From Gammaproteobacteria bacterium (GTDB lineage: Bacteria > Pseudomonadota > Gammaproteobacteria > Pseudomonadales > UBA7434): a DNA stretch of 16,864 bases. The position numbers were made by a program, and so were the translations under genes. The notes under the pieces were generated by a model, which saw only the letters and a program-made list of their open reading frames with translations, was not told where the DNA came from and made no database searches. Of the stretch, positions 1 through 6,792 are shown in pieces (positions within the stretch are counted from its first letter, which is position 1; each line of letters opens with the position of its first letter). The stretch is taken from assembly GCA_024280785.1 (NCBI GenBank), contig JAJRPK010000132.1, positions 1-16,864 on the forward strand. Direction: 5' to 3'.

Positions 1-2
1 AT

Positions 3-1247
3 AGCTTTCTCGAACAACTGCACCCGTATCCTTTCACTAAACTTAACGCCTTGTTAGCGGACGTTTCTGGCGATTCGTCCAAGTCGATTATTTCGATGGC
101 GATGGGTGAACCACAACATGCCCCGCCCGACTTTGCCTTAAAAGCGTTGGTGGATAACTTAGGCGGGATTAATCGATACCCCAGTACGGTAGGAGATATC
201 CGATTGCGGCAGGCTATTACGGCATGGTTGTGCCAGCGTTATCAGATTCCCGCGTCGGTGATTGACCCTGCGACAATGGTTTTACCTGTATTGGGGACCC
301 GAGAAGCACTTTTTGCTATAGCACAAACGGTGGTCAATAAATCGAACAAAGGCGATGAGGATCCGTTGGTTATTATCCCTTCGCCGTTCTATCAGATATA
401 CGAAGGCGCGGCAATTATGGCCGGTGCTGAACCGTTGTATTTGGCTTGCGACAAAGAGAGCGCTTTTTTCCCCTGTCTTGATGATGTTACTGAAGAACAA
501 TGGCGGCGCTGTCAGCTAATGTATGTTTGCAATCCGGCCAATCCAACCGGAGCGGTATTAACCGGGAAATTTTATCGACAACTGATTGAGCTGGCTGATC
601 GCTACGATTTTGTCATTGCCAGTGACGAGTGTTACTCCGAAATATATCTTGACGAAGCAGTGGCTCCTATCGGGTTGTTAGAAGTGTGTCAGCGGTTAGG
701 CCGCTCTGATTTTTCGCGCTGTCTGGTGTTTAATAGTTTATCCAAACGTTCTAATTTAGCCGGAATGCGTTCGGGCTTTGTTGCGGGTGACGCGAAATTG
801 ATGGCTGTCTTTCTACTTTATCGGACCTATCACGGATCAGCGATGCCTTTTCATCATCAAGAAGCGAGCATCGCAGCGTGGGGAGATGAGCCGCACGTGA
901 TAGAGAATAGAGCATTGTATCGCGAAAAAATTTCTGCCGTTGTCTCGGTATTGAATGGCGCTTTTGAGTTAGATATGCCGGCAGCAGGATTTTGCCTTTG
1001 GGTTAAGACACCGATAAATGACGAAATTTTCACTCGTGATCTGTTTCAACAACAGCACGTTAAAGTATTGCCTGGAAGGTATTTGGCAAGAGCGTCAACA
1101 CGGCTATCAAACCATGCAGAGGGGAGTGGCAGCAAGAATTATAACCCTGGAGAAAATTACATACGCATGGCATTGGTTGAGCCATTGGATTTATGCCTGG
1201 AAGCGGCTAAAAGAATGTTGGATTTCGAGGCAAACTTGCCAAAGTAA
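3..1247 (+). CDS. dapC: Succinyldiaminopimelate aminotransferase (5' end outside window)
   Basis: This is a PLP-dependent fold-type I aminotransferase of the DapC type. It would transfer an amino group from glutamate to N-succinyl-2-amino-6-ketopimelate in the succinylase branch of lysine/diaminopimelate synthesis, in the cytosol. The reading frame is open from base 3 and encodes FLEQLHPYPFTKLNALL before the first possible start (TTG at 51). That stretch resembles the N-terminus of DapC proteins, so the true start lies upstream of the window. Visible marks are YPSTVG and GTREALFA near the N-terminus, NPANPTG, SDECYSEIY, and SLSKRSN with the PLP lysine codon at 744-746, followed by GMRSGFVAGD and the RTYHGSAMP segment. 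The next gene, lysC, catalyses the first step of the same pathway, which supports the assignment. A related class I aminotransferase with another substrate is the main alternative. Confidence 0.88.
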   Translation, partial: SFLEQLHPYPFTKLNALLADVSGDSSKSIISMAMGEPQHAPPDFALKALVDNLGGINRYPSTVGDIRLRQAITAWLCQRYQIPASVIDPATMVLPVLGTREALFAIAQTVVNKSNKGDEDPLVIIPSPFYQIYEGAAIMAGAEPLYLACDKESAFFPCLDDVTEEQWRRCQLMYVCNPANPTGAVLTGKFYRQLIELADRYDFVIASDECYSEIYLDEAVAPIGLLEVCQRLGRSDFSRCLVFNSLSKRSNLAGMRSGFVAGDAKLMAVFLLYRTYHGSAMPFHHQEASIAAWGDEPHVIENRALYREKISAVVSVLNGAFELDMPAAGFCLWVKTPINDEIFTRDLFQQQHVKVLPGRYLARASTRLSNHAEGSGSKNYNPGENYIRMALVEPLDLCLEAAKRMLDFEANLPK

Positions 1248-1509
1248 GAGGATAAATCTAAAAACCTAATGCCGCGGTATTGAAGAAATCCAGCCCCTTT
1301 TCTTATAGCAAAAAGCACATAAATCACGATAGCGATGTAATATTATCGAGTGCTTGTTTAAATCGGCGTGCGATTAGTGTACATTTCGCGTCGTTTTGCT
1401 TGGTGCCTGCTAATTCAGTGGACTTATTGCCGCTTTGACAGGCGCCAAATGATCGAAATAGCCGCTATGCTAAATAGCCTTTACAGTAAATGATAAGATT
1501 GAACTGACC
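1248..1509. other. Intergenic region upstream of lysC
   Basis: No gene is seen here and no terminator follows the aminotransferase gene. A consensus -35 hexamer TTGACA lies at 1435-1440, but the best -10-like hexamer, TATGCT at 1466-1471, sits 25 bp away. The lysC promoter therefore cannot be placed with confidence. No lysine riboswitch-like structure was recognised. Confidence 0.4.
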
Positions 1510-2739
1510 ATGGCATTGATCGTCCAAAAATTCGGGGGTACTTCAGTAGGGACTCCCGAGCGCATTAAGGCGGTTGCCGAACGGATAAAAAGGCACGTCG
1601 ATAAGGGAGACCAAATCGTCGTCGTAGTTTCTGCTATGAGTGGCGAAACAAGCCGTTTGCTAACGCTATCTCAGTCGATAACTGCACAGCCCGATGCGAG
1701 AGAATTAGACGTCTTATTGTCGACCGGTGAGCAAGTCACTATTGCTTTATTATCGATGGCCTTACATGATTTATCGTTGGGCGCACGGTCATATACTGGC
1801 GGACAAGTGAAATTGTTAACGGATAGCGTGTTTAGTAAGGCACGTATTAAACAGATTGATAAAAAGGCTATTTTGGCCGATTTAACCAACGATCAAGTGG
1901 TTGTCATTGCCGGCTTTCAAGGTGTTGATGGCTCTGGCAATATAACAACGTTAGGGCGCGGTGGATCAGATACAACCGCTGTAGCGATTGCGGCGGCAAT
2001 AAATGCCGATGAGTGTCAGATCTACACCGACGTTGATGGCGTTTACACAACCGACCCTAGAGTAGTTAGTTGCGCACAGCGCTTAGATCGTATTACGTTT
2101 GAAGAAATGCTCGAAATGGCGAGCTTAGGCTCTAAGGTATTGCAGATTAGGGCGGTGGAGTTCGCAGGAAAATATCAGGTTCCGTTGCGAGTATTGTCTA
2201 GTTTTAAAGAGGGGCCGGGAACATTGATTTCAATTGACGAAAATGCGGATATGGAAGCTGCATTAGTATCGGGAATAGCGTTTAATCGTGATGAGGCTCG
2301 AATCATCGTTAGGGGTGTGCCAGATATGCCGGGAGTGGCCTATAAGGTGATTGGACCGGTGAGTGATGCCAATATAGAAGTAGACGTTATCGTGCAAAAC
2401 GTCGCGGCCGATGGCTCAACAGACATCACTTTTACCGTACATCGCAACGAGTTGGACAAAGCTCATGCCATTGCTGAAAAGACGGTAAAAGAATTAAGCG
2501 CGCGCGAAGTGGCAGTTGATGGTAATATATGTAAAGTTTCGCTGGTTGGCGTTGGCATGCGGTCACACGCAGGAATAGCCAGCCAGATGTTTAAAGTGCT
2601 CGCGGATGCGGGCATTAATATTGAGTTGATAACGACTTCAGAAATTAAAATTTCGGTTGTTATAGAAGAAAAGTACATGGAATTGGCTGTCAGGGCTTTG
2701 CACACTGAGTTTGGGTTAGATCAACCCGAGAGTGAGTGA
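1510..2739 (+). CDS. lysC: Aspartate kinase LysC
   Basis: Aspartokinase phosphorylates L-aspartate with ATP to 4-phospho-aspartate. This is the committed step to lysine, threonine, methionine and diaminopimelate, and it takes place in the cytosol. The 409-residue product is the usual size of the monofunctional enzyme found in pseudomonads and relatives. It opens with the kinase signature KFGGTSVG (about residues 7-14). It also has VVVVSAMSGET, the LLSTGEQV segment, GRGGSDTTAVAIAAA, and YTDVDGVYTTDPR with its substrate-binding residues. Residues from about 265 to 409 form the two ACT domains that carry feedback inhibition (VPDMPGVAYKV and VGVGMRSHAGIAS). The ATG at 1510 is chosen because the signature starts a few residues later; no clear Shine-Dalgarno sequence precedes it. 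It is followed by csrA, as in many gammaproteobacteria. Confidence 0.97.
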   Translation: MALIVQKFGGTSVGTPERIKAVAERIKRHVDKGDQIVVVVSAMSGETSRLLTLSQSITAQPDARELDVLLSTGEQVTIALLSMALHDLSLGARSYTGGQVKLLTDSVFSKARIKQIDKKAILADLTNDQVVVIAGFQGVDGSGNITTLGRGGSDTTAVAIAAAINADECQIYTDVDGVYTTDPRVVSCAQRLDRITFEEMLEMASLGSKVLQIRAVEFAGKYQVPLRVLSSFKEGPGTLISIDENADMEAALVSGIAFNRDEARIIVRGVPDMPGVAYKVIGPVSDANIEVDVIVQNVAADGSTDITFTVHRNELDKAHAIAEKTVKELSAREVAVDGNICKVSLVGVGMRSHAGIASQMFKVLADAGINIELITTSEIKISVVIEEKYMELAVRALHTEFGLDQPESE

Positions 2740-2930
2740 GCGAACGAAACAAAGCGTAAACTGACGGTTAATCAATAGGCTGACTGTTCACAGGGATAGG
2801 TAACCATTCGCTGCGATACCCGATGGAAAGAAAGGGTAGAGTAGTGATAATTAAAAGCTAAGTGACAGTTGGTACGTACATCGGGCACGATGAAATAGAT
2901 CGTTTCTTTAAAAAAGCGGTTGTTTTCTTT

Positions 2931-2960
2931 TTGTGTTTGCTGTGCTGTGGTTGCCATAAT
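2931..2960 (+). promoter_or_regulatory. Candidate csrA promoter
   Basis: TTGTGT (2931-2936) and CATAAT (2955-2960) are separated by 18 bp and look like a sigma-70 promoter. Transcription would start near 2967, leaving a leader of about 65 nt before the csrA ATG. The call comes from hexamer matching only. Confidence 0.45.
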
Positions 2961-3031
2961 GGGAGGGAAGTTAGCCGGAGGCTACATGCACATTTGTGCT
3001 TAGGAGCCAGCAGGACATCGGGAGATGCGAT
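2961..3031 (+). promoter_or_regulatory. csrA leader with clustered GGA motifs (candidate CsrA autoregulatory sites)
   Basis: Six GGA trinucleotides, the core of CsrA binding sites, lie within 62 nt: 2962-2964, 2966-2968, 2977-2979, 3003-3005, 3013-3015 and 3021-3023. The one at 2977 is flanked by AGCC and GGCT, so it would be exposed in a hairpin loop, which is the favoured CsrA presentation. A second small hairpin (GCACA-TT-TGTGC) lies at 2988-2999. The last motif, GGGAG, also serves as the Shine-Dalgarno sequence. E. coli csrA is known to be repressed by its own product through several leader sites; the same control is inferred here. Confidence 0.5.
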
Positions 3032-3253
3032 ATGCTGATTTTAACCCGCCGAATAGGCGAAACCTTAATGGTTGGAGACGACGTAACTGTCACTGTACTA
3101 GGTGTTAAAGGTAATCAAGTTAGATTAGGTGTGAATGCACCAAAAGAGATTGCTGTTCACCGCGAAGAAATATACCACCGAATCCAGCAAGAAAAAGCGC
3201 TAAAAGCTCAAGAGGCGCAGGGCAATACTGTTCAGGACGAAGTGGATTACTAG
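3032..3253 (+). CDS. csrA: Carbon storage regulator CsrA/RsmA
   Basis: CsrA is a small dimeric RNA-binding protein that binds GGA motifs in mRNA leaders and blocks or promotes translation. It controls carbon metabolism, motility, biofilm and virulence genes. The product starts MLILTRRIGETLMVGDDVTV and continues with the five-strand core through VRLGVNAPKEIAVHREEIYHRI, all strongly conserved in the family, including the RNA-contacting N-terminal LILTRR and the VHREE segment near residue 44. The ATG at 3032 is chosen over an in-frame start at 2996 because homologues begin MLILTR and a GGGAG sequence lies just upstream. The 73-residue length is slightly longer than the roughly 61 residues of E. 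coli CsrA; the extra residues are a hydrophilic C-terminal tail. Confidence 0.97.
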   Translation: MLILTRRIGETLMVGDDVTVTVLGVKGNQVRLGVNAPKEIAVHREEIYHRIQQEKALKAQEAQGNTVQDEVDY

Positions 3254-3331
3254 CGGCTTCAACCGTTTGGTGAGTGCTCTGGTTTAAATTCTCGTTAACG
3301 GGTTCTAGCATTCATTTTCAAAGGCAAATTT

Positions 3332-3366
3332 CACCTACCCGATTTGATATGGGTAGGTGTTTTATT
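3332..3366 (+). terminator. Rho-independent terminator after csrA
   Basis: A perfect 9-bp stem, CACCTACCC (3332-3340) with GGGTAGGTG (3351-3359), has a 10-nt loop and is followed by GTTTTATT-like T-rich sequence. It lies about 80 bp after the csrA stop and before the tRNA gene. Confidence 0.85.
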
Positions 3367-3436
3367 ATGCTTGAAAATAGTCAGTAAATGTTGCTGGCAA
3401 ATAGCGACAAGTGCTAGAAATCATTGATGATTATGA

Positions 3437-3460
3437 TATGATCGCCGCCCGCGAAAAAGG
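3437..3460 (+). promoter_or_regulatory. Candidate tRNA promoter -10 and GC-rich discriminator
   Basis: A TATGAT hexamer (3437-3442) is followed by the GC-rich run CGCCGCCCGCG. That pattern is typical of stable-RNA promoters under stringent control. No good -35 hexamer is visible, so only the -10 part is proposed. It sits about 60 bp upstream of the tRNA. Confidence 0.4.
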
Positions 3461-3501
3461 CAAGGTACAGAGTATTTAAGTTTCTACATTTATACATATC
3501 C

Positions 3502-3593
3502 GGAGAGGTGGCCGAGCGGCTGAAGGCGCTCCCCTGCTAAGGGAGTATACGGTTAATCCTGTATCGAGGGTTCGAATCCCTCCCTCTCCGCCA
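3502..3593 (+). tRNA. tRNA-Ser (anticodon GCU)
   Basis: The sequence folds as a class II tRNA. The acceptor stem GGAGAGG pairs with CCTCTCC, followed by an encoded GCCA end. The D arm holds GGCCGAGCGGCTGAAGGC, and the anticodon stem CTCCC pairs with GGGAG around loop CTGCTAA, giving anticodon GCT at 3536-3538. There is a long serine-type variable arm and a TTCGAATC T-loop. It reads AGC/AGU codons. Position after csrA is the common gammaproteobacterial arrangement. Confidence 0.97.
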
Positions 3594-3600
3594 TACAGTC

Positions 3601-3625
3601 AGGGGCTAAATTAGCCCCTTTTTTA
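3601..3625 (+). terminator. Rho-independent terminator after tRNA-Ser
   Basis: GGGGCTAA and TTAGCCCC form an 8-bp stem (about 3602-3617) around a very short loop, followed directly by TTTTTT. It is about 10 bp after the tRNA 3' end. Confidence 0.9.
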
Positions 3626-3683
3626 TGTCTGCAGAAAACGTTTAAATTTCAGCGGGTTAGCCTGTCGTGTGCGAATTACTAAT

Positions 3684-3962
3684 TCAGCAGGTTTCGGGTA
3701 ATTGGAATAGCCTTCGACAATGCGATTGCCAGAAAAATTCAGTCAAATTTGGTGGTGGTCTATCATTTTTTTCATCAGGAACTGAATTTCTGTGGGCAGT
3801 ATGTACCTGATATTCATTGTAGTAGGTCTGAAATACAGCCAGCTTTTACTCCAGGTCGGATTGAGTCCTGAATAATGTCCGATCCAAAAGCTCGCGGCGC
3901 AGGGTGCCAATCATTCGTTCGACAAAGGTCGGATGCTCAACATGCTCATTTGACCCAATACA
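3684..3962 (-). pseudogene. Decayed rve-type transposase/integrase, C-terminal fragment
   Basis: Read leftward, the frame encodes HPTFVERMIGTLRRELLDRT, then LFRTQSDLE, an in-frame stop (complement of 3846-3848), KLAVFQTYYNEYQVHTAHRN, and finally LTEFFWQSHCRRLFQLPETC before a stop at 3684-3686. This matches the end of retroviral-type DDE integrase-core transposases (IS481/IS3-like), including the FVERxIGTxRRE block with the catalytic Glu and the HCRxLFQLP tail. The N-terminal half is missing and the internal stop shows decay. No terminal repeat was identified. It sits just after the tRNA, suggesting that this spot has received mobile DNA. Confidence 0.75.
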
Positions 3963-3971
3963 CCTGCCAGC

Positions 3972-4000
3972 TTGAAAATATGTCAAATATGACATACAAT
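3972..4000 (+). promoter_or_regulatory. higBA-type promoter with internal operator palindrome
   Basis: TTGAAA (3972-3977) and TACAAT (3995-4000) are 17 bp apart, a good sigma-70 promoter. Between them lies the inverted repeat TGTCA-AATA-TGACA (3981-3994). An antitoxin or toxin-antitoxin complex bound there would block RNA polymerase, the usual autoregulation in this class. The expected transcription start near 4007 is only about 2 nt before the toxin ATG. Confidence 0.65.
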
Positions 4001-4008
4001 CAGATTCT

Positions 4009-4347
4009 ATGAGTCCTAAAGACAAGCCAATCGTGTGGCTGCATAGCGAAGTGAAAACACCCCCGTTTTCTGCTGCTGCTCGGCTTGAAGTGGGCTATTT
4101 GCTGAGGAAGCTACAAGCAGGGGAAAAGCTCAGCATGCCGCATTCCCGACCTATGCCAGGAATTGGAAAACGGTGCCATGAATTGCGCATTCCTGACGAG
4201 CAAGTTACTTGGCGAGTCGTCTATCGGGTGGATACAGATGCCGTCGTTATTCTGGACGTATTTGACAAGAAGACGAGCAAAACACCCAAGAATATTATTA
4301 ATATTTGTAAGACTAGATTGAAAGAGTACGATGATGAAACAGGCTAA
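4009..4347 (+). CDS. Type II toxin, RelE/HigB family (phage Gp49-like)
   Basis: The 112-residue product has the features of the Gp49-like branch of RelE/ParE-type toxins, which are typically ribosome-dependent mRNA endonucleases: an N-terminal WLHSEVKTPPFS, helix LEVGYLLRKLQAGEKL, PHSRPMPGIGKRCHELRI, then WRVVYRVDTDAVVILDVFDKKTSKTP and a basic C-terminal helix. Length and motif order are normal for the family. The ATG at 4009 has no Shine-Dalgarno sequence and lies almost at the predicted transcript start, so the mRNA may be nearly leaderless. The gene overlaps the antitoxin gene downstream by 17 bp. The toxin-first order is that of HigBA systems. Target and activity are inferred from the family. 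Confidence 0.88.
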   Translation: MSPKDKPIVWLHSEVKTPPFSAAARLEVGYLLRKLQAGEKLSMPHSRPMPGIGKRCHELRIPDEQVTWRVVYRVDTDAVVILDVFDKKTSKTPKNIINICKTRLKEYDDETG

Positions 4348-4660
4348 ACGTAAAAAGCTGGAAGCTAAAGGCTGGAAGGTTGGCACAGCGGCAGAGTTCT
4401 TGGGTTTATCACCCGAGGAAGAGGTGCTGATCGATATGAAATTGGCTTTGGCGCGACATATGAAAGCGTTGCGAACCAGAAAAAAACTCAGTCAGAAAGA
4501 CGTCGCCAAATTGCTTGAATCCAGTCAGTCCCGTGTGGCAAAGATGGAGGCGGGGGAACCCTCAGTTTCAATGGATCTTCTTGTTAAGGCGCTGTTGGTT
4601 ATGGGAGCATCACAAAAAGATCTGGCTAAAACTATTGCGACAAAATCAATAGCGGCCTAA
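4331..4660 (+). CDS. XRE-family antitoxin of the HigA type
   Basis: The 109-residue product would neutralise the toxin encoded just upstream and repress the operon. Its N-terminal part (KLEAKGWKVGTAAEFLGLSPEE) resembles the toxin-binding region of such antitoxins. Residues about 38-90 hold a Cro/C1-type helix-turn-helix: KLALARHMKALRTRKKLSQ, then DVAKLLESSQSRVAKMEAG with the recognition helix, then SMDLLVKALLVMGAS. The ATG at 4331 (ATG ATG in tandem, so 4334 is also possible) overlaps the toxin gene and is preceded by GAAAGAG, a fair ribosome-binding site. Translational coupling is likely. The likely operator is the palindrome at 3981-3994. Confidence 0.88.
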   Translation: MMKQAKRKKLEAKGWKVGTAAEFLGLSPEEEVLIDMKLALARHMKALRTRKKLSQKDVAKLLESSQSRVAKMEAGEPSVSMDLLVKALLVMGASQKDLAKTIATKSIAA

Positions 4661-5318
4661 TTCGTAGAGTGTCCTGTTCCCTGATAATTCCCTGTTACTT
4701 AAAGGGCGCAGAAAATATGAGCTAGTGAAAACCGCCAAATTATAGGCGTTAGAGCACGTCGATGCGTAGTGAATTGATTGCAAAGTTAAAAATTTCCCTG
4801 TAGATTTCCCACTAACAGGGAATTACTTAAGAGCGGAGTTAGGTGGAGACTGCCAACACCGCCATTATTAATGCCTTAAAAATCAATCTATTACGAGTTT
4901 ATTGTAAGGCTTTATTTTAAGCAATTACCAACTTTTTTCCAGCTTCACCACTAAGGCTTTTCGTTCGACTGAATTATGAGTTGGCGGGTACTATAGTGTG
5001 GCTGAAGATCTTAATCCTCAATATAATAGTTAGGTGGGGAAAACGGCAGCTAACGCCTAAAATCAGCCGTACACGATAATGAAGATTAGGGCTGCTGGCT
5101 AGTCGGTTATGTGCCAAGAGTAGTCGGTCGCCATATAAGAATCTAGAAAAAATCGGGCGTTCAATAACCAACCCTATGCCAAAGCCGCTTCCTCTACCCA
5201 TGCCCCAAAAATGTACGGTGGAAATTCAAATCTGCTACAGGCGGATAGATAAAGTATGGGGGAAGATGTCATAGTAGTTGGCAAGAATTAAAAGGGGAAA
5301 GACAAATCAACTTAATAT
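4661..5318. other. Long AT-rich region without recognised genes
   Basis: About 660 bp between the antitoxin gene and the 3' end of the leftward oxidoreductase gene. It contains the inverted-repeat-bounded segment described separately (4686-4824). The rest shows no convincing coding frame: the one moderate leftward frame at 4974-5201 has no ribosome-binding site or recognisable domain. No terminator was seen for either flanking gene. Confidence 0.5.
4686..4824. repeat. 139-bp segment bounded by perfect 12-bp inverted repeats
   Basis: AATTCCCTGTTA (4686-4697) recurs as its exact complement TAACAGGGAATT (4813-4824). TTCCCTG occurs again at 4677-4683 and 4794-4800, so the motif is clustered. The segment has no coding potential. 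No flanking target duplication is evident. It could be a miniature inverted-repeat element or the end debris of an insertion sequence. The family was not recognised. Confidence 0.5.
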
Positions 5319-6566
5319 TCAACTGGAACTTGCAACCTGCATCGCAAATAAAGATTGAGGCATGGTGTCGGACCAAGCTCCTGTATTAATCATCTCGGCA
5401 GCCAGCCGACCAATTTCATCTGACGCTTTTGCACCTTTGCCATTTCCACCAACGACGATACCAATGCGATCATCTACCATATCAATATAGGGATAGTGCG
5501 TTGTGGTGTTAAAAACAGGACAGGCGTTGAGTTTTGTAGAGCGTGTCTCGACATTGGGGAGTACATCCTTCACAACTTGCTGCATGTCGTTCGATACGTC
5601 CGGTCGCAGAGACTGGCCTTCAACTTTAATATAAGAACGACCATCCGGGTAGACAATAGGAGGCATCAACATACCGGCGAAAGGATTCTCTCCATCTGTT
5701 TTAGCATACAGCGTCGCCGGAAAATCGAGGACGGTATCGCTAGCCACTTCAGCCAATGCATAGGTCTGCATTTCAAGTTTTGCATCAAGTTGGAGCGGCA
5801 GCAGCTTTATGTTGTTAGTCGCAGCACCGGTAGCCAATAATACTCGCTTCGCCGTTATGGTATCGCCCGATAACAGACTGACTTTGACATGAGAGTCCAT
5901 GGCATCGAGTTGAACCGCCTCATCGCGGACTAATTGCACACCCTGTTGTATCGCAAGCTTCTGTTGTGCCTCGACCAAACGGCGAGGGTTGAGATAACCT
6001 GCATCGATAGTCTGAATCATCGCGGTGGAATCTGGCGTAAATTGGAGGAAGGGAAAGCGGTGGAGTAACGCCTTGTGGTTGAGATCTTCCACGGCTACGC
6101 TCAGGTCGTTCGCTACCGCATGTAGCTTGTCAAAGTCTACCCAGTTCGTACCGAATCCAGGCGGGCTAACCATCATATAGCCATTTTCATCGTAGAAAGA
6201 GATACCACTTTGACGTTCAATTTCGCGTAGCCGCGCGAGCGAACGTTTTGCTAAAACACCCCAAGCGAGATCGGTATCAAAAATACGTGTGGCTCTACTT
6301 TCGGAATAATAGCTTGCAAAAGACGCAGCAACACCTGCTTCTTGCTGCTGAATATCGGGTTCCGCAGGGCCAATCAAAATCACATCACTGCTCATTTTTG
6401 AAAGGTGGCGCGCCGCTGCCGATCCAAACAAGCCAGCACCAATGATGGCGGTATCATATTCTCTCTGCTTCGATTTAACCAATGTGCCTGCCAACAGTGG
6501 GGAGGCTCCAGCCACTGACGCTATCAGGCCAAGCGTGCTGCCAGTGCAAAAAGTTCGTCGTCTCAT
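5319..6566 (-). CDS. Tat-exported FAD-dependent oxidoreductase (DAO/sarcosine oxidase-like)
   Basis: The 415-residue protein belongs to the D-amino-acid oxidase/monomeric sarcosine oxidase superfamily, whose members oxidise amines or N-methyl amino acids. A Tat-like signal (MRRRTFCTG, then hydrophobic LGLIASVAGASPLLAG) covers residues 1-27, so a periplasmic location is likely. The FAD Rossmann motif is GAGLFG at residues 43-48, followed by SRATRIF at 90-96 as in the SOX branch, LLATGAAT near 243-250 and the C-terminal VVGGNGKGAKAS at 371-382. Cys349 stands 13 residues before the Asp of PYID, the same spacing as the flavinylated cysteine of sarcosine oxidase, so covalent FAD is possible. The substrate cannot be told. 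The start is the ATG complementary to 6564-6566, with only a weak upstream GAG. The gene stands alone and points leftward, unlike its neighbours. Confidence 0.85.
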   Translation of the reverse strand: MRRRTFCTGSTLGLIASVAGASPLLAGTLVKSKQREYDTAIIGAGLFGSAAARHLSKMSSDVILIGPAEPDIQQQEAGVAASFASYYSESRATRIFDTDLAWGVLAKRSLARLREIERQSGISFYDENGYMMVSPPGFGTNWVDFDKLHAVANDLSVAVEDLNHKALLHRFPFLQFTPDSTAMIQTIDAGYLNPRRLVEAQQKLAIQQGVQLVRDEAVQLDAMDSHVKVSLLSGDTITAKRVLLATGAATNNIKLLPLQLDAKLEMQTYALAEVASDTVLDFPATLYAKTDGENPFAGMLMPPIVYPDGRSYIKVEGQSLRPDVSNDMQQVVKDVLPNVETRSTKLNACPVFNTTTHYPYIDMVDDRIGIVVGGNGKGAKASDEIGRLAAEMINTGAWSDTMPQSLFAMQVASSS

Positions 6567-6792
6567 GACTATATTTTACTCATTTGGTGTTACCTATTCA
6601 TATTACTTTGGTCACTGTAGCATTCTTAACTTGTAGGCGCGCTTTTAAAATTTTATTGCTACCTACGTCTTAGGAATGTGTATTCTGACTTGCAGAGGTC
6701 GCCCTAAAGCAAGACTACGTGTTTTGGAGGTGAAATTAGGCGCCTATATCAATAAGGTCAAAGTTTCTCAACGACTGCTATTAGGCCAGACT

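Noticed and set aside
1435..1471. lysC promoter from TTGACA
   Set aside because: The -35 is perfect, but the nearest -10-like hexamer is 25 bp away.
2996..3031. Upstream in-frame start for csrA
   Set aside because: CsrA proteins begin MLILTR; the ATG at 3032 fits this and has GGGAG upstream.
3568..3593. tRNA 3' end as attachment site with a second copy
   Set aside because: No second copy of the tRNA 3' end was found in the window, so an att pair cannot be claimed.
4974..5201. Leftward 75-residue frame
   Set aside because: No ribosome-binding site, domain, signal or neighbour supports it.
6737..6746. TAGGCGCCTA palindrome upstream of the IS
   Set aside because: A single 10-bp palindrome with no promoter context.
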